Shown here piece by piece: positions 1-9,173 of a stretch of DNA of 64,000 nucleotides. Where the stretch lies: NCBI GenBank assembly GCA_016185065.1, contig JACPOL010000010.1, positions 1-64,000 on the forward strand, given 5' to 3'. The position numbers and the translations under genes are program-made. The DNA comes from Chlamydiales bacterium (GTDB taxonomy: Bacteria > Chlamydiota > Chlamydiia > Chlamydiales > Rhabdochlamydiaceae). Position 1 is the stretch's first letter, and the number at the start of each line of letters is the position of its first letter. A model generated the notes under the pieces. It had not been told where the DNA came from and did not search any database. It worked only from the letters and a program-made list of their open reading frames with translations.

Positions 1-178
1 TGCATATCGCACAGCAAAATTGCACCCGCAGGAGAGCGCGGTGAGCGCGCCAACGGGGTAGTACTCTGTACACCCCTTCTCCGAGGACGCGATTTGGCAA
101 AGCGAGATGCAGCGCAAGAGGGTCGCAGGGAGGCCCCGAGCGAAAGCATAGCTTTCTCCTGGCCTACCCGACATGTCT
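1..178. repeat. Family A palindromic repeat, copy 1 (cut by window edge)
   Basis: This is the right-hand part of the element seen whole at 8047-8555 and 25878-26394. It ends with CCGACATGTCT at 168-178 and shares the blocks ATCGCACAGCAAAATTGC, GGCAAAGCGAG and GTCGCAGGGAGGCC with the other copies. Its inner part reads like the reverse complement of the left arm of the other copies, so the two arms of the family are interchangeable. It lies 35 bp from the stop codon of the gene at 214. The bases between 179 and 213 show nothing else. No coding function is supported; small open frames across it are a by-product of the repeat. Confidence 0.85.
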
Positions 179-213
179 CTTCAGCTGATTTATAAATCTA
201 ATAAAAAGCCCAA

Positions 214-1116
214 TTAGGAAGAGAGGTGTTGGAGAGTGTGGTCGTAGTGGGGGAGGAGGTCGGGGGCGTGGGATTCGAGCCAGGAGCGAAGAGGCGCGGT
301 GATCTTTTCTGCCTCCTCACGCGCCCGGAATTTTGCGCTCTCATCGCGCGAGAAGCGGCCGATATCGATATGGATCGGGTGATCATCGAGCCAGCCATAG
401 TTTTTTTCTAAGATGGCATCCGAGTCGACGATCCCTTTTTTCATTCTATCTGCGATCAGATTCACGATCTTCGTTACAGCGGTTTTGATCTCCTCTTTCT
501 TCTGCATCTTGCAGAGCTCATCGAGGTAGGGGAAGATAAGCTTAGCTCTTCTCTGCAAAATAAAAGGGAGCTTGCCGAGTTCGACGGAGTAGTTTACGCC
601 GAGTTTGTCCTGAATCTGGACTCTTCTTTCCAGAGAGCCATCATCTGTCTGTAGGTGAACCATCACGAGTCCTGTCTCTTGCTTGAGCTCTTGATGTGCT
701 AGAGAGAAGCTTTGAAAGCTGTCTGCTAGCTTCTGCAGATTGTAGGTTTTGATCTCTTGGCGCTTCTTGTTGAACTGGTAAGAGAGGGGGTGAGAGATTT
801 GGGAGAATGCGCGCAGATGCGAGGGGAAGCGGTAGAATTTTAAGACATAGTTTCCATCTTCGCTTAAAAAGACGTAGGACTGGTGGCCGCGTGTTAGGTA
901 GCAGAACTTCTGGCTTGAGATCTTCTCCCACCCAGAAGGTGAGAGAGATGTCTGGTCTATGTAGCGCTGGACGTGTGCAGGCACACGTCCAGAGATGTTG
1001 TGAAAACAGAAGCCGTCATTCTCTTTTAAGAAAAAACGGTCGAGTCTCACTAGCGAAGCTAGGAGAAGAAAGAAGAGAAGAGCAAAAGAGAGCAGCTCTT
1101 TTCTCATCTCCTGCAT
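214..1116 (-). CDS. Conserved hypothetical protein, possible atypical kinase fold
   Basis: The protein has 300 residues and one N-terminal hydrophobic segment (about residues 8-25), so it is probably anchored to or exported through the inner membrane. Residues around 75-95 contain GHQSYVFLSEDG followed by YVLKFYRF, which resembles the glycine-rich strand and the ATP-binding lysine of protein kinases. Near residue 245 is GWLDDHPIHIDIGRFS, which resembles the metal-binding IDFG motif of aminoglycoside-phosphotransferase-like kinases. The usual catalytic loop is not clear, so this is inference only. It starts just after the rho stop codon and is probably co-transcribed with rho. From memory, C. 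trachomatis also has a hypothetical gene next to rho (CT490). The start could also be the ATG three codons downstream. Function unknown. Confidence 0.75.
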   Translation of the reverse strand: MQEMRKELLSFALLFFLLLASLVRLDRFFLKENDGFCFHNISGRVPAHVQRYIDQTSLSPSGWEKISSQKFCYLTRGHQSYVFLSEDGNYVLKFYRFPSHLRAFSQISHPLSYQFNKKRQEIKTYNLQKLADSFQSFSLAHQELKQETGLVMVHLQTDDGSLERRVQIQDKLGVNYSVELGKLPFILQRRAKLIFPYLDELCKMQKKEEIKTAVTKIVNLIADRMKKGIVDSDAILEKNYGWLDDHPIHIDIGRFSRDESAKFRAREEAEKITAPLRSWLESHAPDLLPHYDHTLQHLSS

Positions 1117-1117
1117 C

Positions 1118-2458
1118 CTAATCTTTCATCGATAATAGGAACTCGATGTTATTGTTGGTCTTCTTCAAGCGGCCAAGCAGGAGGTTCATCGCATCGAGAG
1201 GTGAGAGGTCTGCAAGCGCCTGGCGCATGCGGTAGATCTTCTCGAGCTCTTCCGGATGGTAGAGCAGCTCTTCTTTGCGGGTTCCACTCTTGATCAGATC
1301 GATTGCAGGCCAGACGCGTCTGTCTGCGATACGGCGATCGAGTACGAGCTCCATATTGCCTGTGCCTTTAAACTCTTCAAAGATCACCTCATCCATGCGA
1401 GACCCGGTGTCGATCAGAGCAGTTGCAATAATGGTAAGGGAGCCTCCCTCTTCAATATTGCGGGCTGCGCCGAAGAAGCGTTTTGGCTTGTGAAGGGCGT
1501 TGGCATCGATACCGCCAGTCAAAATCTTTCCAGAGTGGGGTTGGACGGTGTTGTATGCGCGCGCAAGGCGAGTGAGCGAGTCTAGAAGGATGATCACGTC
1601 GTGACCATACTCGACGAGACGGCGCGCTTTTTCGATCGCCATCTCTGCGATCTGCACGTGGCGTTCAGGCGGCTCATCAAAGGTAGAGGAGACGACCTCT
1701 CCCTTCACGACACGCATCATGTCTGTGACCTCTTCAGGACGCTCATCGATGAGGAGGACGATCAGAACGCTCTCGGGATTGTTTACTGCAATGGAGTTGG
1801 CAATTGTCTGCAGGATGATCGTCTTACCAGTACGAGGAGGAGCGACGATCAGACCGCGCTGACCTTTTCCGATTGGTGCCGCCAGATCGAGCACGCGGGT
1901 TGTCAGACCCTCTTTAGTGGTCTCCATGACAAGGCGCTTATCAGGATAGAGAGGAGTCAAGTTCTCAAAGAGAACGCGCTCTCTTGCTTTTTCAGGGGCT
2001 TTATTGTTGATCTTGTCCACTTTGAGAAGAGCAAAATACTTCTCCTTCTCTTTTGGAGAGCGGATCGTTCCATACACCGTATCTCCCTTCTTCAGGTCGA
2101 AGCGGCGGATCTGCGCAGGAGAGACATAGATGTCTTCGGCAGAGGGGAGGTAGTTGTAGTTGGGAGAGCGCAAGAAACCAAATCCATCAGGAAGGACTTC
2201 TAAGACGCCTTCTCCTACCAGAACCTCATTGGGCTTTTCTGAGAGAGATTTAACGACTTCAAAGACGATCTGGGACTTTGTGAGCGCTCCGAGACTTCTC
2301 AGCCCGTTGTTGCGCGCAAATGTTGCGAGCTGCTCAATATTCATCCGCTGCAGGTCGGCAATACGCGTGATGTTTTCTGGTTCAGAATTTTGTGGGGGAG
2401 TGTGCGGTTTTTCGCTTCCGGGATCTTGGATGTTTTGAGAAACGTCTTCTTGATACAT
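1118..2458 (-). CDS. rho: Transcription termination factor Rho
   Basis: Rho is the hexameric RNA-dependent ATPase that ends transcription of untranslated RNA. The 446-residue protein has the Rho N-terminal domain (about 32-75, beginning [12 protein letters not shown]), the cold-shock RNA-binding domain (about 80-155, with [20 protein letters not shown]), and the RecA-like ATPase core with Walker [18 protein letters not shown], Walker [17 protein letters not shown] and the R-loop/Q-loop region near [20 protein letters not shown]. Length and motifs are those of a complete bacterial Rho. It is the fourth gene of the minus-strand run sppA-polA-coaE-rho and lies 14 bp after coaE. The short acidic/polar N-terminal extension of about 30 residues is the only unusual part. 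Confidence 0.98.
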   Translation of the reverse strand: MYQEDVSQNIQDPGSEKPHTPPQNSEPENITRIADLQRMNIEQLATFARNNGLRSLGALTKSQIVFEVVKSLSEKPNEVLVGEGVLEVLPDGFGFLRSPNYNYLPSAEDIYVSPAQIRRFDLKKGDTVYGTIRSPKEKEKYFALLKVDKINNKAPEKARERVLFENLTPLYPDKRLVMETTKEGLTTRVLDLAAPIGKGQRGLIVAPPRTGKTIILQTIANSIAVNNPESVLIVLLIDERPEEVTDMMRVVKGEVVSSTFDEPPERHVQIAEMAIEKARRLVEYGHDVIILLDSLTRLARAYNTVQPHSGKILTGGIDANALHKPKRFFGAARNIEEGGSLTIIATALIDTGSRMDEVIFEEFKGTGNMELVLDRRIADRRVWPAIDLIKSGTRKEELLYHPEELEKIYRMRQALADLSPLDAMNLLLGRLKKTNNNIEFLLSMKD

Positions 2459-2472
2459 TAAAAAGAGGCTCC

Positions 2473-3072
2473 TTAGTTTCTTAAGAGATGTGTTTGATAA
2501 AGCTGCTGCACCTGATGTTTAAGGTCTTCATAGGTGCCGTTATTGGTAATGACATAATCCGCCTTTGCGGCTTTCACATGTGGTTCAAGCTGTCTTTTCA
2601 TGCGCAGGTAGTACTCCTTTGAAGTACGTTTTGTCGCATCAGCATACCGCTTTTGACATAGGGTCTCGTCAGAGACAACTGCAATGACGACATCGAAAAA
2701 TTCATGGCTTTCGCTCTCGTAGAGGAGGGGGATTTCGGCAACGAAGAGGGAGTGCTTCTGGTCTTCTCTAGTTTTCTGGTAGGCGCGTTGAATTTCATTT
2801 AATACTGCGGGATGGAGGATTTTTTCAAGGCTGTCCAAAAGCTCGGGAGAGGAAAAAACTTTTTTTGCAATTTTATCTCGATCGATTTTGTGATCATTGA
2901 GGATCTCTGAACCTAGCAGGTCGATGACCCGCTGACCAACTACTGAATTAGGAGTTAACAGCTCGTGGACTACCTTGTCAGCACTGATGACATAGGCTCC
3001 GCAGGCTTTAAGAATTTGACAGACGGAGCTCTTGCCAGAAGCAAGACCGCCTGTTACAGCAACCTTGTTCAA
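2473..3072 (-). CDS. coaE: Dephospho-CoA kinase
   Basis: CoaE phosphorylates the 3'-hydroxyl of dephospho-CoA in the last step of coenzyme A synthesis. The P-loop is [16 protein letters not shown], followed by the DK pair ([11 protein letters not shown]) and the CoA-binding segment HPAVLNEI, then EIPLLYES. The open frame extends to 3090, but I prefer the TTG at 3072 because GGGGGGAG lies 8 bp upstream and because it gives the usual CoaE N-terminus (about 199 residues). With this start the gene begins 3 bp inside the end of polA, so the two are translationally coupled. Confidence 0.93.
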   Translation of the reverse strand: MNKVAVTGGLASGKSSVCQILKACGAYVISADKVVHELLTPNSVVGQRVIDLLGSEILNDHKIDRDKIAKKVFSSPELLDSLEKILHPAVLNEIQRAYQKTREDQKHSLFVAEIPLLYESESHEFFDVVIAVVSDETLCQKRYADATKRTSKEYYLRMKRQLEPHVKAAKADYVITNNGTYEDLKHQVQQLYQTHLLRN

Positions 3073-3074
3073 GG

Positions 3075-5750
3075 TTAACACTCCCCCCAATTTCTTCCAA
3101 TGGAAATGTCCACAACAAGAGGGACTTTGAGTTTGAAGACCCCCTCCATGATTCGTTTAATGTATGAAGAGAGCTCTTCGACATGCTTGTCAGGGCTTTC
3201 AAATAATAGTTCGTCATGGATCTGGACGATCATGGTGCCCCAGTTGCTCTCTTTTTGGAGTTTCGCATCGATCTCGATCATCGCTATCTTAATGAGGTCG
3301 GCCGCTGTCCCTTGCAGAGGGGTGTTAACAGCAAGGCGCTCTGCCGCTGCGCGGATCATCGGATTTTTGCTGTGGATTTCCGGAATTGGCCTCTGACGCC
3401 CCGTCATTGTCACGGCTCGCCCTGTTTTGCGGACGCACTCTTTGCAAAACTCTAAATATTCTTTTACTTTTTTGTAGCGTTCAAAATAGGTGCCGATGAA
3501 GGCGGAGGCCTCTTTGTAGTCGATTCCCAGCCCCTCCGAAAGTCCAAACGCCTGCTGGCCGTAGATGATACCAAAATTCACCGCCTTTGCTTTGCGCCTC
3601 ATGTCCGAGGTGACCTCTTTGAGCGGCGTATCAAAAACAACAGAGGCTGTGTAGGCGTGGACATCTTCGCCTTCGATAAACGCCTTCATCAGGACAGGAT
3701 CTTCGCTTAAATGGGCCAGAAGCCTGAGTTCAATTTGAGAGTAGTCGGCAGCGAGGAAGCTCCAGTGCTCTTTCTGAGGTCTGAATGCTTCGCGTATCTT
3801 GCGTCCCTCTGGGGTGCGGATGGGAATATTCTGCAGATTGGGATCTTGAGAAGAGAGCCTTCCTGTTGCAGCAACGGATTGATTAAAGGTGCAGTGGATC
3901 CTATGCGTCTTAGGATTGATCTGCTCGATGAGCGCATCGACGTAGGTGGATCTCAATTTTTCGAGAGTGCGGTACTCCAAGACTTTGTGGACGATGGGCG
4001 CTTCATCTTTTAACGATTCTAAGACGTCAGCGCTGGTAGAAAATCCAGTTGTGGTCTTTTTATGGCCTTTAATACCCATCTTTTCGAAGAGGATCTGGCT
4101 GAGCTGCTTCGGGGAGCTGATGTTAAACTCCTCTCCAGCCATTTTATGAATCTCCTTCTCGAGGTGAGAGATCGCATGAACGAGCTCCTTGGACATTTTG
4201 TGGAGCTTCTCGACGTCGACGTAGATGCCAGCTCTCTCCATCCGCGCAAGCACGGGCAGAAGAGGCAGTTCGATATTTTCAAAGAGATCCTTCACTCCCG
4301 CTTTCTCAAGCTCTTTTTCAAAGACCCCCTTTAAACGCAGCGTGTAGTCCACATCTTCGCAGCAGTAGTCGGAGACCTCTTGAATGGGAGCCTGATCCAT
4401 GGTGATCGTCTTAGCGCCTTTGCCTATCAGCGATTCGATGGGGATCTTCACCTTGTCAAATTTTTCAAGCGCAAGGGCGTCCAAATTGTGTCTTTGATTT
4501 TGAGGATTAATGAGGTAGGAAGCCAGAAGGGTATCGAAGCAGATGTTCTGGATTTCGATCCCCACATTTTGAAACACGTGAAGGTCATACTTCAAGTTGT
4601 GTCCAAAAAAACCGATATGGGAGTTTTCGAGAAGAGGTTTGAGGTGAGCTATGATTTTGCTAGGTGAGACCTCTCCATTTAAGGGGATATAGAAGGCTTT
4701 TTTGGGGTGAGCGGAGAGGCCGACACCAATGAGCTCTGCTTCCATGGGACGCACGCTGGTCGTCTCTGTGTCGACGCAGATCTCTCTCTCTTTTCGCATC
4801 TCAGCGACTAGATCTTCAAGCTCCTGCTCGCTCTGAATTAACTGGTAGGAGACCCTCTCTTCATGAGTCGAGACTTTATGCGCCTCCTGAGGTTTCTCTC
4901 CGCCTAGCTCTTTTAAAAGAGATAGGAAGTGCATCTCTTGATAAAAGGCTCTCAGCGCTTCATCTTCATGAGGTTTAAGAGCAAAAAACTCCTCTTTGTG
5001 GGGAAATTCAACAGTATAGTCTAGCTTTGCAAGCTCGCGGCTTAACAGAGCGATCTCCTGCCCCTTTTTCAGGGTCTCCTGCTTTTTTGCTCCGGCCACC
5101 TTTTCGGGGTTAGCTAAAAGGGCATCGAGAGTTCCAAACTCATTTAAAAGAGCAGCGGCAGTTTTTGGACCAAATCCTTCAAGGCCAGGGATGTTATCCG
5201 AAGCGTCTCCCATGATCGCGAGGTAGTCGACGATCTGCTCAGGGACAACTCCAAAAAGCTCTTTTACTTTTGCTCTGTCGATAATGAGATTGTCTTTGTG
5301 AGCATGGACGATGAAAACGTGGTCTGAAACGAGCTGGCAGAGATCTTTATCGCTAGAGCAGATGTAGACCTTTGCCCCTTTTTTCTCAGCCCATCGCGTA
5401 ATGCTCCCGATGGTATCATCCGCTTCAACTCCCGGAACGGAGAGGTTGGGAATCCCAGCTAGGTCGCAAAAGAGAATAGCGCGCTCCAACTGGAGAAAGA
5501 GGTCTTCCGGCATCTTCTCTCGATGTTTTTTGTAATCGCTGAAGATGCTTGTGCGCTTGCTTTTGTTATCGGGTCCGTCGAACACTGCGATGAAGTGCTT
5601 TGCAGAGAAGTCTTTGATTATCTTATTAATCGAACGGATGAATCCATAGAGAGCACCAGTCGACTCTCCTTTGGGGTTCGTCATGGGTCCTATTGCATAA
5701 TAAGAGCGGAACAGGATGTTTACCGCGTCGATGATAAAGATCTTGTCCAG
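3075..5750 (-). CDS. polA: DNA polymerase I; N-terminus interrupted or CTG-started
   Basis: DNA polymerase I removes primers and fills gaps. From the first in-frame ATG (5684) the protein has 869 residues: a 5' nuclease domain (VFDGPD, GVEADDTIG, GDASDNIPG), a 3'-5' exonuclease-type domain with DTETTS, and a family A polymerase domain (DYSQIELR, KAKAVNFGIIYG, QIHDELLFE). That ATG omits the first conserved strand of the nuclease. In the same frame upstream, 5685-5750 encodes DKIFIIDAVNILFRSYYA, which is clearly the real N-terminus and holds a metal-binding Asp. No ATG, GTG or TTG exists in this frame before the stop codon; the only candidate is CTG at 5750. An ATG at 5763 is out of frame by one base across AAA. 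I therefore extend the gene to 5750. Confidence 0.9.
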   Translation of the reverse strand: MDKIFIIDAVNILFRSYYAIGPMTNPKGESTGALYGFIRSINKIIKDFSAKHFIAVFDGPDNKSKRTSIFSDYKKHREKMPEDLFLQLERAILFCDLAGIPNLSVPGVEADDTIGSITRWAEKKGAKVYICSSDKDLCQLVSDHVFIVHAHKDNLIIDRAKVKELFGVVPEQIVDYLAIMGDASDNIPGLEGFGPKTAAALLNEFGTLDALLANPEKVAGAKKQETLKKGQEIALLSRELAKLDYTVEFPHKEEFFALKPHEDEALRAFYQEMHFLSLLKELGGEKPQEAHKVSTHEERVSYQLIQSEQELEDLVAEMRKEREICVDTETTSVRPMEAELIGVGLSAHPKKAFYIPLNGEVSPSKIIAHLKPLLENSHIGFFGHNLKYDLHVFQNVGIEIQNICFDTLLASYLINPQNQRHNLDALALEKFDKVKIPIESLIGKGAKTITMDQAPIQEVSDYCCEDVDYTLRLKGVFEKELEKAGVKDLFENIELPLLPVLARMERAGIYVDVEKLHKMSKELVHAISHLEKEIHKMAGEEFNISSPKQLSQILFEKMGIKGHKKTTTGFSTSADVLESLKDEAPIVHKVLEYRTLEKLRSTYVDALIEQINPKTHRIHCTFNQSVAATGRLSSQDPNLQNIPIRTPEGRKIREAFRPQKEHWSFLAADYSQIELRLLAHLSEDPVLMKAFIEGEDVHAYTASVVFDTPLKEVTSDMRRKAKAVNFGIIYGQQAFGLSEGLGIDYKEASAFIGTYFERYKKVKEYLEFCKECVRKTGRAVTMTGRQRPIPEIHSKNPMIRAAAERLAVNTPLQGTAADLIKIAMIEIDAKLQKESNWGTMIVQIHDELLFESPDKHVEELSSYIKRIMEGVFKLKVPLVVDISIGRNWGEC

Positions 5751-5768
5751 CTTATTTACCCATTGCGG

Positions 5769-6830
5769 TTATTGGCTGCTATCTGTGAGAGGCTGATAGA
5801 GGTAGAGGAGCTTGCCGCTCATCTCTGAAGTCATATTAGGCCCGATCTGCAGTACGTGTTTTACTTTTCCTGTTAGGAAGGCGAACTTTCCATGAGTAAG
5901 AGAGGAGAAGAAGTTCATCTTTGGCTGCAACTCAAAAACTTGGTAGGGCTCCTTCTCTTTGATGCCAGCTGCTACAACTAGCTCAGAGAGCGCTTTCCCA
6001 TAATTTGCATTTGCATCGTCGATATAACCGAGCTCTTGGGCTTTGTCCGCCAAGAAAATGTGCGCTCCATACTCGTTTACCAGCTTCTCTCGATTAATTG
6101 CTGGGCGCGCTTCTGTCACGATATCCACAAAACGCGTATAGAGTCCGGAAGTGATTGCGCGCAGTGAGGCGTCTTCATCGCTCTTCCAAGGTCTAAAGGG
6201 GTTGAGTGCGTCTTTGTCTTTTCCCTCTGTGATTGTCAGAGCCTGGACGCCGATCTTATCCATTGTTCCTGTAAAGTTGAATGTAGGGCCTAAGATCACG
6301 CCGACAGATCCCACAATGCTCGAGGGAGTGGCATAGATCCGATCGCAGGCGGAAGAGATGTAGACGCCTCCAGAGGCGCACATTCCCTCGATATAGGCAT
6401 AGACGGGAACTTTGTACTTCTCTTTGTAAGCTTTTATTAGACGGTAGGCGTCATCGGAGTCAGTTACTGTGCCACCAGGGGTATTCATGTGAAGAAGGAT
6501 TCCTTTAACGCGCCCTCCGGCGAGCATGCCGCTGCGCGAGTCGAGAAGAATGTTCTCGATGGATTGAGAGTCTAAGAGCGGCTCTCCAATCACGCCGTGG
6601 ATGTTGATGCGCAGAATTGCTGGAGTTGAAGGAGAGAGCAGCTCTCTGGAGCCGTTTGCATCTGCAGCAATGGAGGTCTCTGTCTCCTCTTCAGTGAGAG
6701 GAGATCCTGAGAGTCCAATAACGATGAAGAGGATAATGATGAGACCAACGAGAACACCTAGAATTGCGGCAAATGAGGTGAAGAAGGAGCGAAGAGATGC
6801 AGAAAAAATCGATTCTCTCGGGGGTGTCAT
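5769..6830 (-). CDS. sppA: Signal peptide peptidase SppA-like serine protease
   Basis: SppA-type proteases of the inner membrane digest cleaved signal peptides and other membrane peptides. This 353-residue protein has an N-terminal membrane anchor (about 18-42, rich in I, L and V) and one S49 peptidase domain with the nucleophile segment IEGMCASGGVYISSACDRI and the general-base region around the downstream DKA. Its length fits the short single-domain form (SohB/SppA36), not the 67-kDa duplicated form. In C. trachomatis the gene next to polA is annotated sohB. It is the first gene of the minus-strand operon sppA-polA-coaE-rho and is divergent from the MscS gene. Confidence 0.93.
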   Translation of the reverse strand: MTPPRESIFSASLRSFFTSFAAILGVLVGLIIILFIVIGLSGSPLTEEETETSIAADANGSRELLSPSTPAILRINIHGVIGEPLLDSQSIENILLDSRSGMLAGGRVKGILLHMNTPGGTVTDSDDAYRLIKAYKEKYKVPVYAYIEGMCASGGVYISSACDRIYATPSSIVGSVGVILGPTFNFTGTMDKIGVQALTITEGKDKDALNPFRPWKSDEDASLRAITSGLYTRFVDIVTEARPAINREKLVNEYGAHIFLADKAQELGYIDDANANYGKALSELVVAAGIKEKEPYQVFELQPKMNFFSSLTHGKFAFLTGKVKHVLQIGPNMTSEMSGKLLYLYQPLTDSSQ

Positions 6831-6917
6831 CGGAGCTCCAGTAAGTGGAAGTGTTGATTAGACTTGATCTTAAAAAAGTAAAGGATTTTGATCTATAAAA
6901 GAAGAGAGTAAATTACG

Positions 6918-7988
6918 ATGACACCAACTGAACTCACTCAATCTCCGGCATACAGTAGCATCTGGCTGATAAAAATTGGCATCGCAATTCTGCTGCTGAT
7001 TCTTCTCAACTATCTGCTTAAAAGGCTCATCAAGAGCGCACACAAAAGGGCTCTCTCAAATTCTTTAGACTGGAGAAGCAGGTTAGATAAGATCGTCCTA
7101 TTGCCTGCACACTTCATGCTCTGGATCATTGGCGCTGCTTACGTGATCAATGTCGCAGGAGAGCAGTTTGGCATACACTTCGAATATGTCACCCCCACTC
7201 GGAATGGAGCGCTCATCTGCTGCCTCTCATGGATTCTTATTCGCTGGAAGACGGAGGCTCAACACGCTCTGATACTGAAGGGTAGACAAGAGAACAAGAC
7301 AATCGATGCATCCATGGTGCATATGGTCGGACGCATTCTTAGCGTGACGATCATCGTATTAACAGCGATTGTCGTGCTCCAGGTTATCGGGATCAACGTG
7401 CTGCCTCTTATCGCCTTTGGTGGTATCGGTGCTGCAGCTCTTGGTTTTGCTGCGAAGGATGTGATTGCCAACTTTTTTGGCGGGCTCATGCTCTACGTGA
7501 CGCGCCCTTTTTTTGTTGGAGATCTTATTCTTCTTCCGGATCGCAGTATCGAAGGCTACGTCGAAGAGATCGGCTGGTATCTCACCTCGATCCGCGACAA
7601 GGAAAAGCGGCCTGTTTATCTGCCCAACGCGATCTTTTCGACCGTCCTCGTCGTTAACAGCTCGCGCATGTCCCACAGACGCATCGAAGAGAAGATAGGT
7701 GTGCGCTATGAGGATTTATCAAAGATCAAGAGTCTTGTTGAAGAGATTCGCAGAGTTCTCGTTCTTCATCCGATGATAGACACTGGCTGTCCTGTGATGG
7801 TCTTTTTCGATACATTTGGCGACTACTTCCTCAACATCTACATCGACGCATACTGCAAAGAGACGCGTCAAGAGGCCTTCCTCGCTATCAAACAAGAGAT
7901 TCTCCTGAACATCTGCAACACCATCGACAACAGCGGCGCCCAGATGCCCTTCCCCACCAGCGCCATCCACCTCACCAACCCTCAGTAG
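6918..7988 (+). CDS. MscS-family mechanosensitive ion channel
   Basis: This 356-residue inner-membrane protein has four hydrophobic segments (about residues 16-36, 60-82, 92-108 and 135-175) and the MscS pore/TM3 signature: GGIGAAALGFAAKDVIAN followed by FFGGLMLYVTRPFFVGDLI. Next comes the beta domain (GYVEEIGWYLTSIRD, LPNAIFS) and an alpha/beta C-terminal domain. Such channels release solutes on hypo-osmotic shock, plausible for a bacterium moving between host cells and outside. The start ATG is preceded by AAGAAGAGAG. It is a single-gene unit, divergent from sppA, with its own hairpin terminator at 7998-8037. Confidence 0.93.
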   Translation: MTPTELTQSPAYSSIWLIKIGIAILLLILLNYLLKRLIKSAHKRALSNSLDWRSRLDKIVLLPAHFMLWIIGAAYVINVAGEQFGIHFEYVTPTRNGALICCLSWILIRWKTEAQHALILKGRQENKTIDASMVHMVGRILSVTIIVLTAIVVLQVIGINVLPLIAFGGIGAAALGFAAKDVIANFFGGLMLYVTRPFFVGDLILLPDRSIEGYVEEIGWYLTSIRDKEKRPVYLPNAIFSTVLVVNSSRMSHRRIEEKIGVRYEDLSKIKSLVEEIRRVLVLHPMIDTGCPVMVFFDTFGDYFLNIYIDAYCKETRQEAFLAIKQEILLNICNTIDNSGAQMPFPTSAIHLTNPQ

Positions 7989-7997
7989 ACATGCGTT

Positions 7998-8037
7998 CAG
8001 TTTTCCTTGCGGAAAACTGCATTTCATTTTTTATTTT
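7998..8037 (+). terminator. Rho-independent terminator after the MscS gene
   Basis: CAGTTTTCC pairs with GGAAAACTG (7998-8019) around a short loop and is followed by a T-rich run to 8037. It lies 10 bp after the stop codon. Confidence 0.8.
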
Positions 8038-8046
8038 ATAAGCAGA

Positions 8047-8555
8047 ATAGACATGTCGGATGGTGTGCGCTTACGCCACACCTCCCGCGACCACCTTGCG
8101 CTTCACCTCGCTTTGCCAAATCGCGTCCTCGGAGAAGGGGCGTACCTCTGTACGACCCCTGACGCGCTCGCCGCGCTTCTCCTGCGGTGCAATTTTGCTG
8201 TGCGATCTGAATCGATCGGCTGCTCGAGGCGCTCATCCCACTTCCTTCGTCGTGGGTCCCTTTCGCGTCCAGTCGCAGATGTATCTAAAGAGACTAAGAA
8301 CTTCTCTCTTCGATCTCTTTCTTCATTGCGGCGAAGCCGCATCACTTCTTTAGCCACGCAGTAAGGCGCAGGCCTTCGCTTCAGATCGCACAGCAAAATC
8401 GAAGCGCAGAAAAGCCGGCCAGGCGTACAGGGTAGGGCAATGGCCCACTCTGTTTTCGAGCACACGATTTGGCAAAGCGAGGTGAAGCGCAAAAGGGTCG
8501 CAGGGAGGCCCCGAGAGAAAGCGAAGCTTTCCCCTGGCCTACCCGACATGTCTAT
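8047..8555. repeat. Family A palindromic repeat, copy 2 (MITE-like)
   Basis: The element is about 509 bp with perfect 13-bp terminal inverted repeats, ATAGACATGTCGG and its complement. The two halves are imperfect inverted copies of each other: TTGCGCTTCACCTCGCTTTG and CCAAATCG in the left arm reappear inverted in the right arm, as does GATCGCACAGCAAAAT nearer the centre. Smaller hairpins lie in the middle (CCCAC with GTGGG; GCGGC with GCCGC). It fills most of the gap between the convergent MscS and pgsA genes. No transposase is encoded. The copy at 25878 is almost identical over the first 180 bp. The rest of the gap holds two small hairpins (8586-8602, 8640-8653). Confidence 0.93.
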
Positions 8556-8639
8556 AGTGATTCGCAAAATTATAGAAATTAAAATGCAGCGCAGAGCGCT
8601 GCAGATCAACTTTGGAAAATTTTATGAAAAATAATGTGA

Positions 8640-8653
8640 GGCGACTTGTCGCC
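8640..8653 (-). terminator. Hairpin after pgsA, probable terminator
   Basis: GGCGAC and GTCGCC form a 6-bp stem 2 bp after the pgsA stop codon; on the minus strand it is followed by TCACATTATTTTT. A second perfect stem (GCAGCGC/GCGCTGC, 8586-8602) lies further downstream. The T-run is loose, so this is moderate evidence. Confidence 0.5.
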
Positions 8654-8655
8654 GA

Positions 8656-9168
8656 TTAGGTGGGGGAGGGCTGGTCGTCGGATTTTACTTGGAGGAGCTC
8701 GAAGAAGGCGAGTGAGCCGAAGAGAATAAAGAGGGCGTAGATAAACCAGGGGAATGAGAGGTGAAGGGTAAGGCCGATGAGAATGAGGAATTGAAGAGCT
8801 GTTGCCACTTTGCCCCAGCGGATAGCGCGGAAGCGGTAGGAGTTCCACTTGCCGGACAAGCTTAGGTAGATTCCGAACAAGCAGAGAAAGAAGTCTCTTG
8901 AGAGCATGGCACCAGCTTGCCAGATCTCCATACGTCCTTCCATCAGCATAACGCCGAGGCCAAAGAAGACGAAGAACTTGTCCATGGTAGGATCGAGAAT
9001 GGCGCCGAACTGGCTAGTGGAGCGGTAGCGGCGCGCGAGGTAGCCATCGATGCTGTCTGAGATCATTGCGAGTATTATCGCGGTAATACGCCAGGTGACG
9101 CTATCAACGAGAAATAGTAGTGCAAGGGGAGCGCGTAAGAAAGAGAGGCCGTTTGAAAGGCTAAGCAT
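8656..9168 (-). CDS. pgsA: CDP-alcohol phosphatidyltransferase (PgsA-like)
   Basis: The 170-residue inner-membrane protein carries the full CDP-alcohol phosphotransferase signature from residue 38: DSIDGYLARRY, then G and DPTMDK with the four expected aspartates. It has about four to five hydrophobic segments. The family makes phosphatidylglycerol-phosphate or related phospholipids from CDP-diacylglycerol; the exact acceptor cannot be read from sequence. In C. trachomatis a pgsA paralogue follows the nucleotide transporter, matching the order here. It starts 5 bp after dedA ends, so npt-dedA-pgsA look co-transcribed. Confidence 0.88.
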   Translation of the reverse strand: MLSLSNGLSFLRAPLALLFLVDSVTWRITAIILAMISDSIDGYLARRYRSTSQFGAILDPTMDKFFVFFGLGVMLMEGRMEIWQAGAMLSRDFFLCLFGIYLSLSGKWNSYRFRAIRWGKVATALQFLILIGLTLHLSFPWFIYALFILFGSLAFFELLQVKSDDQPSPT

Positions 9169-9173
9169 GAGCG

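Noticed and set aside
1601-2203. Long antisense frames over rho, murA (22060-22560), gltX (29838-30476) and others
   Set aside because: They lie opposite strongly conserved genes; the codon bias of the real gene explains them and they match no family.
8047-8555. Insertion sequence with its own transposase
   Set aside because: No transposase-like frame exists inside or beside any family A to F element; they are at most non-autonomous.
8036-8609. Open frames of 60-170 residues on both strands within the family A repeats (also at 25866-26388)
   Set aside because: They recur in every copy because the DNA is repeated; they have no conserved domains or proper RBS, and the sequence is explained by inverted arms.
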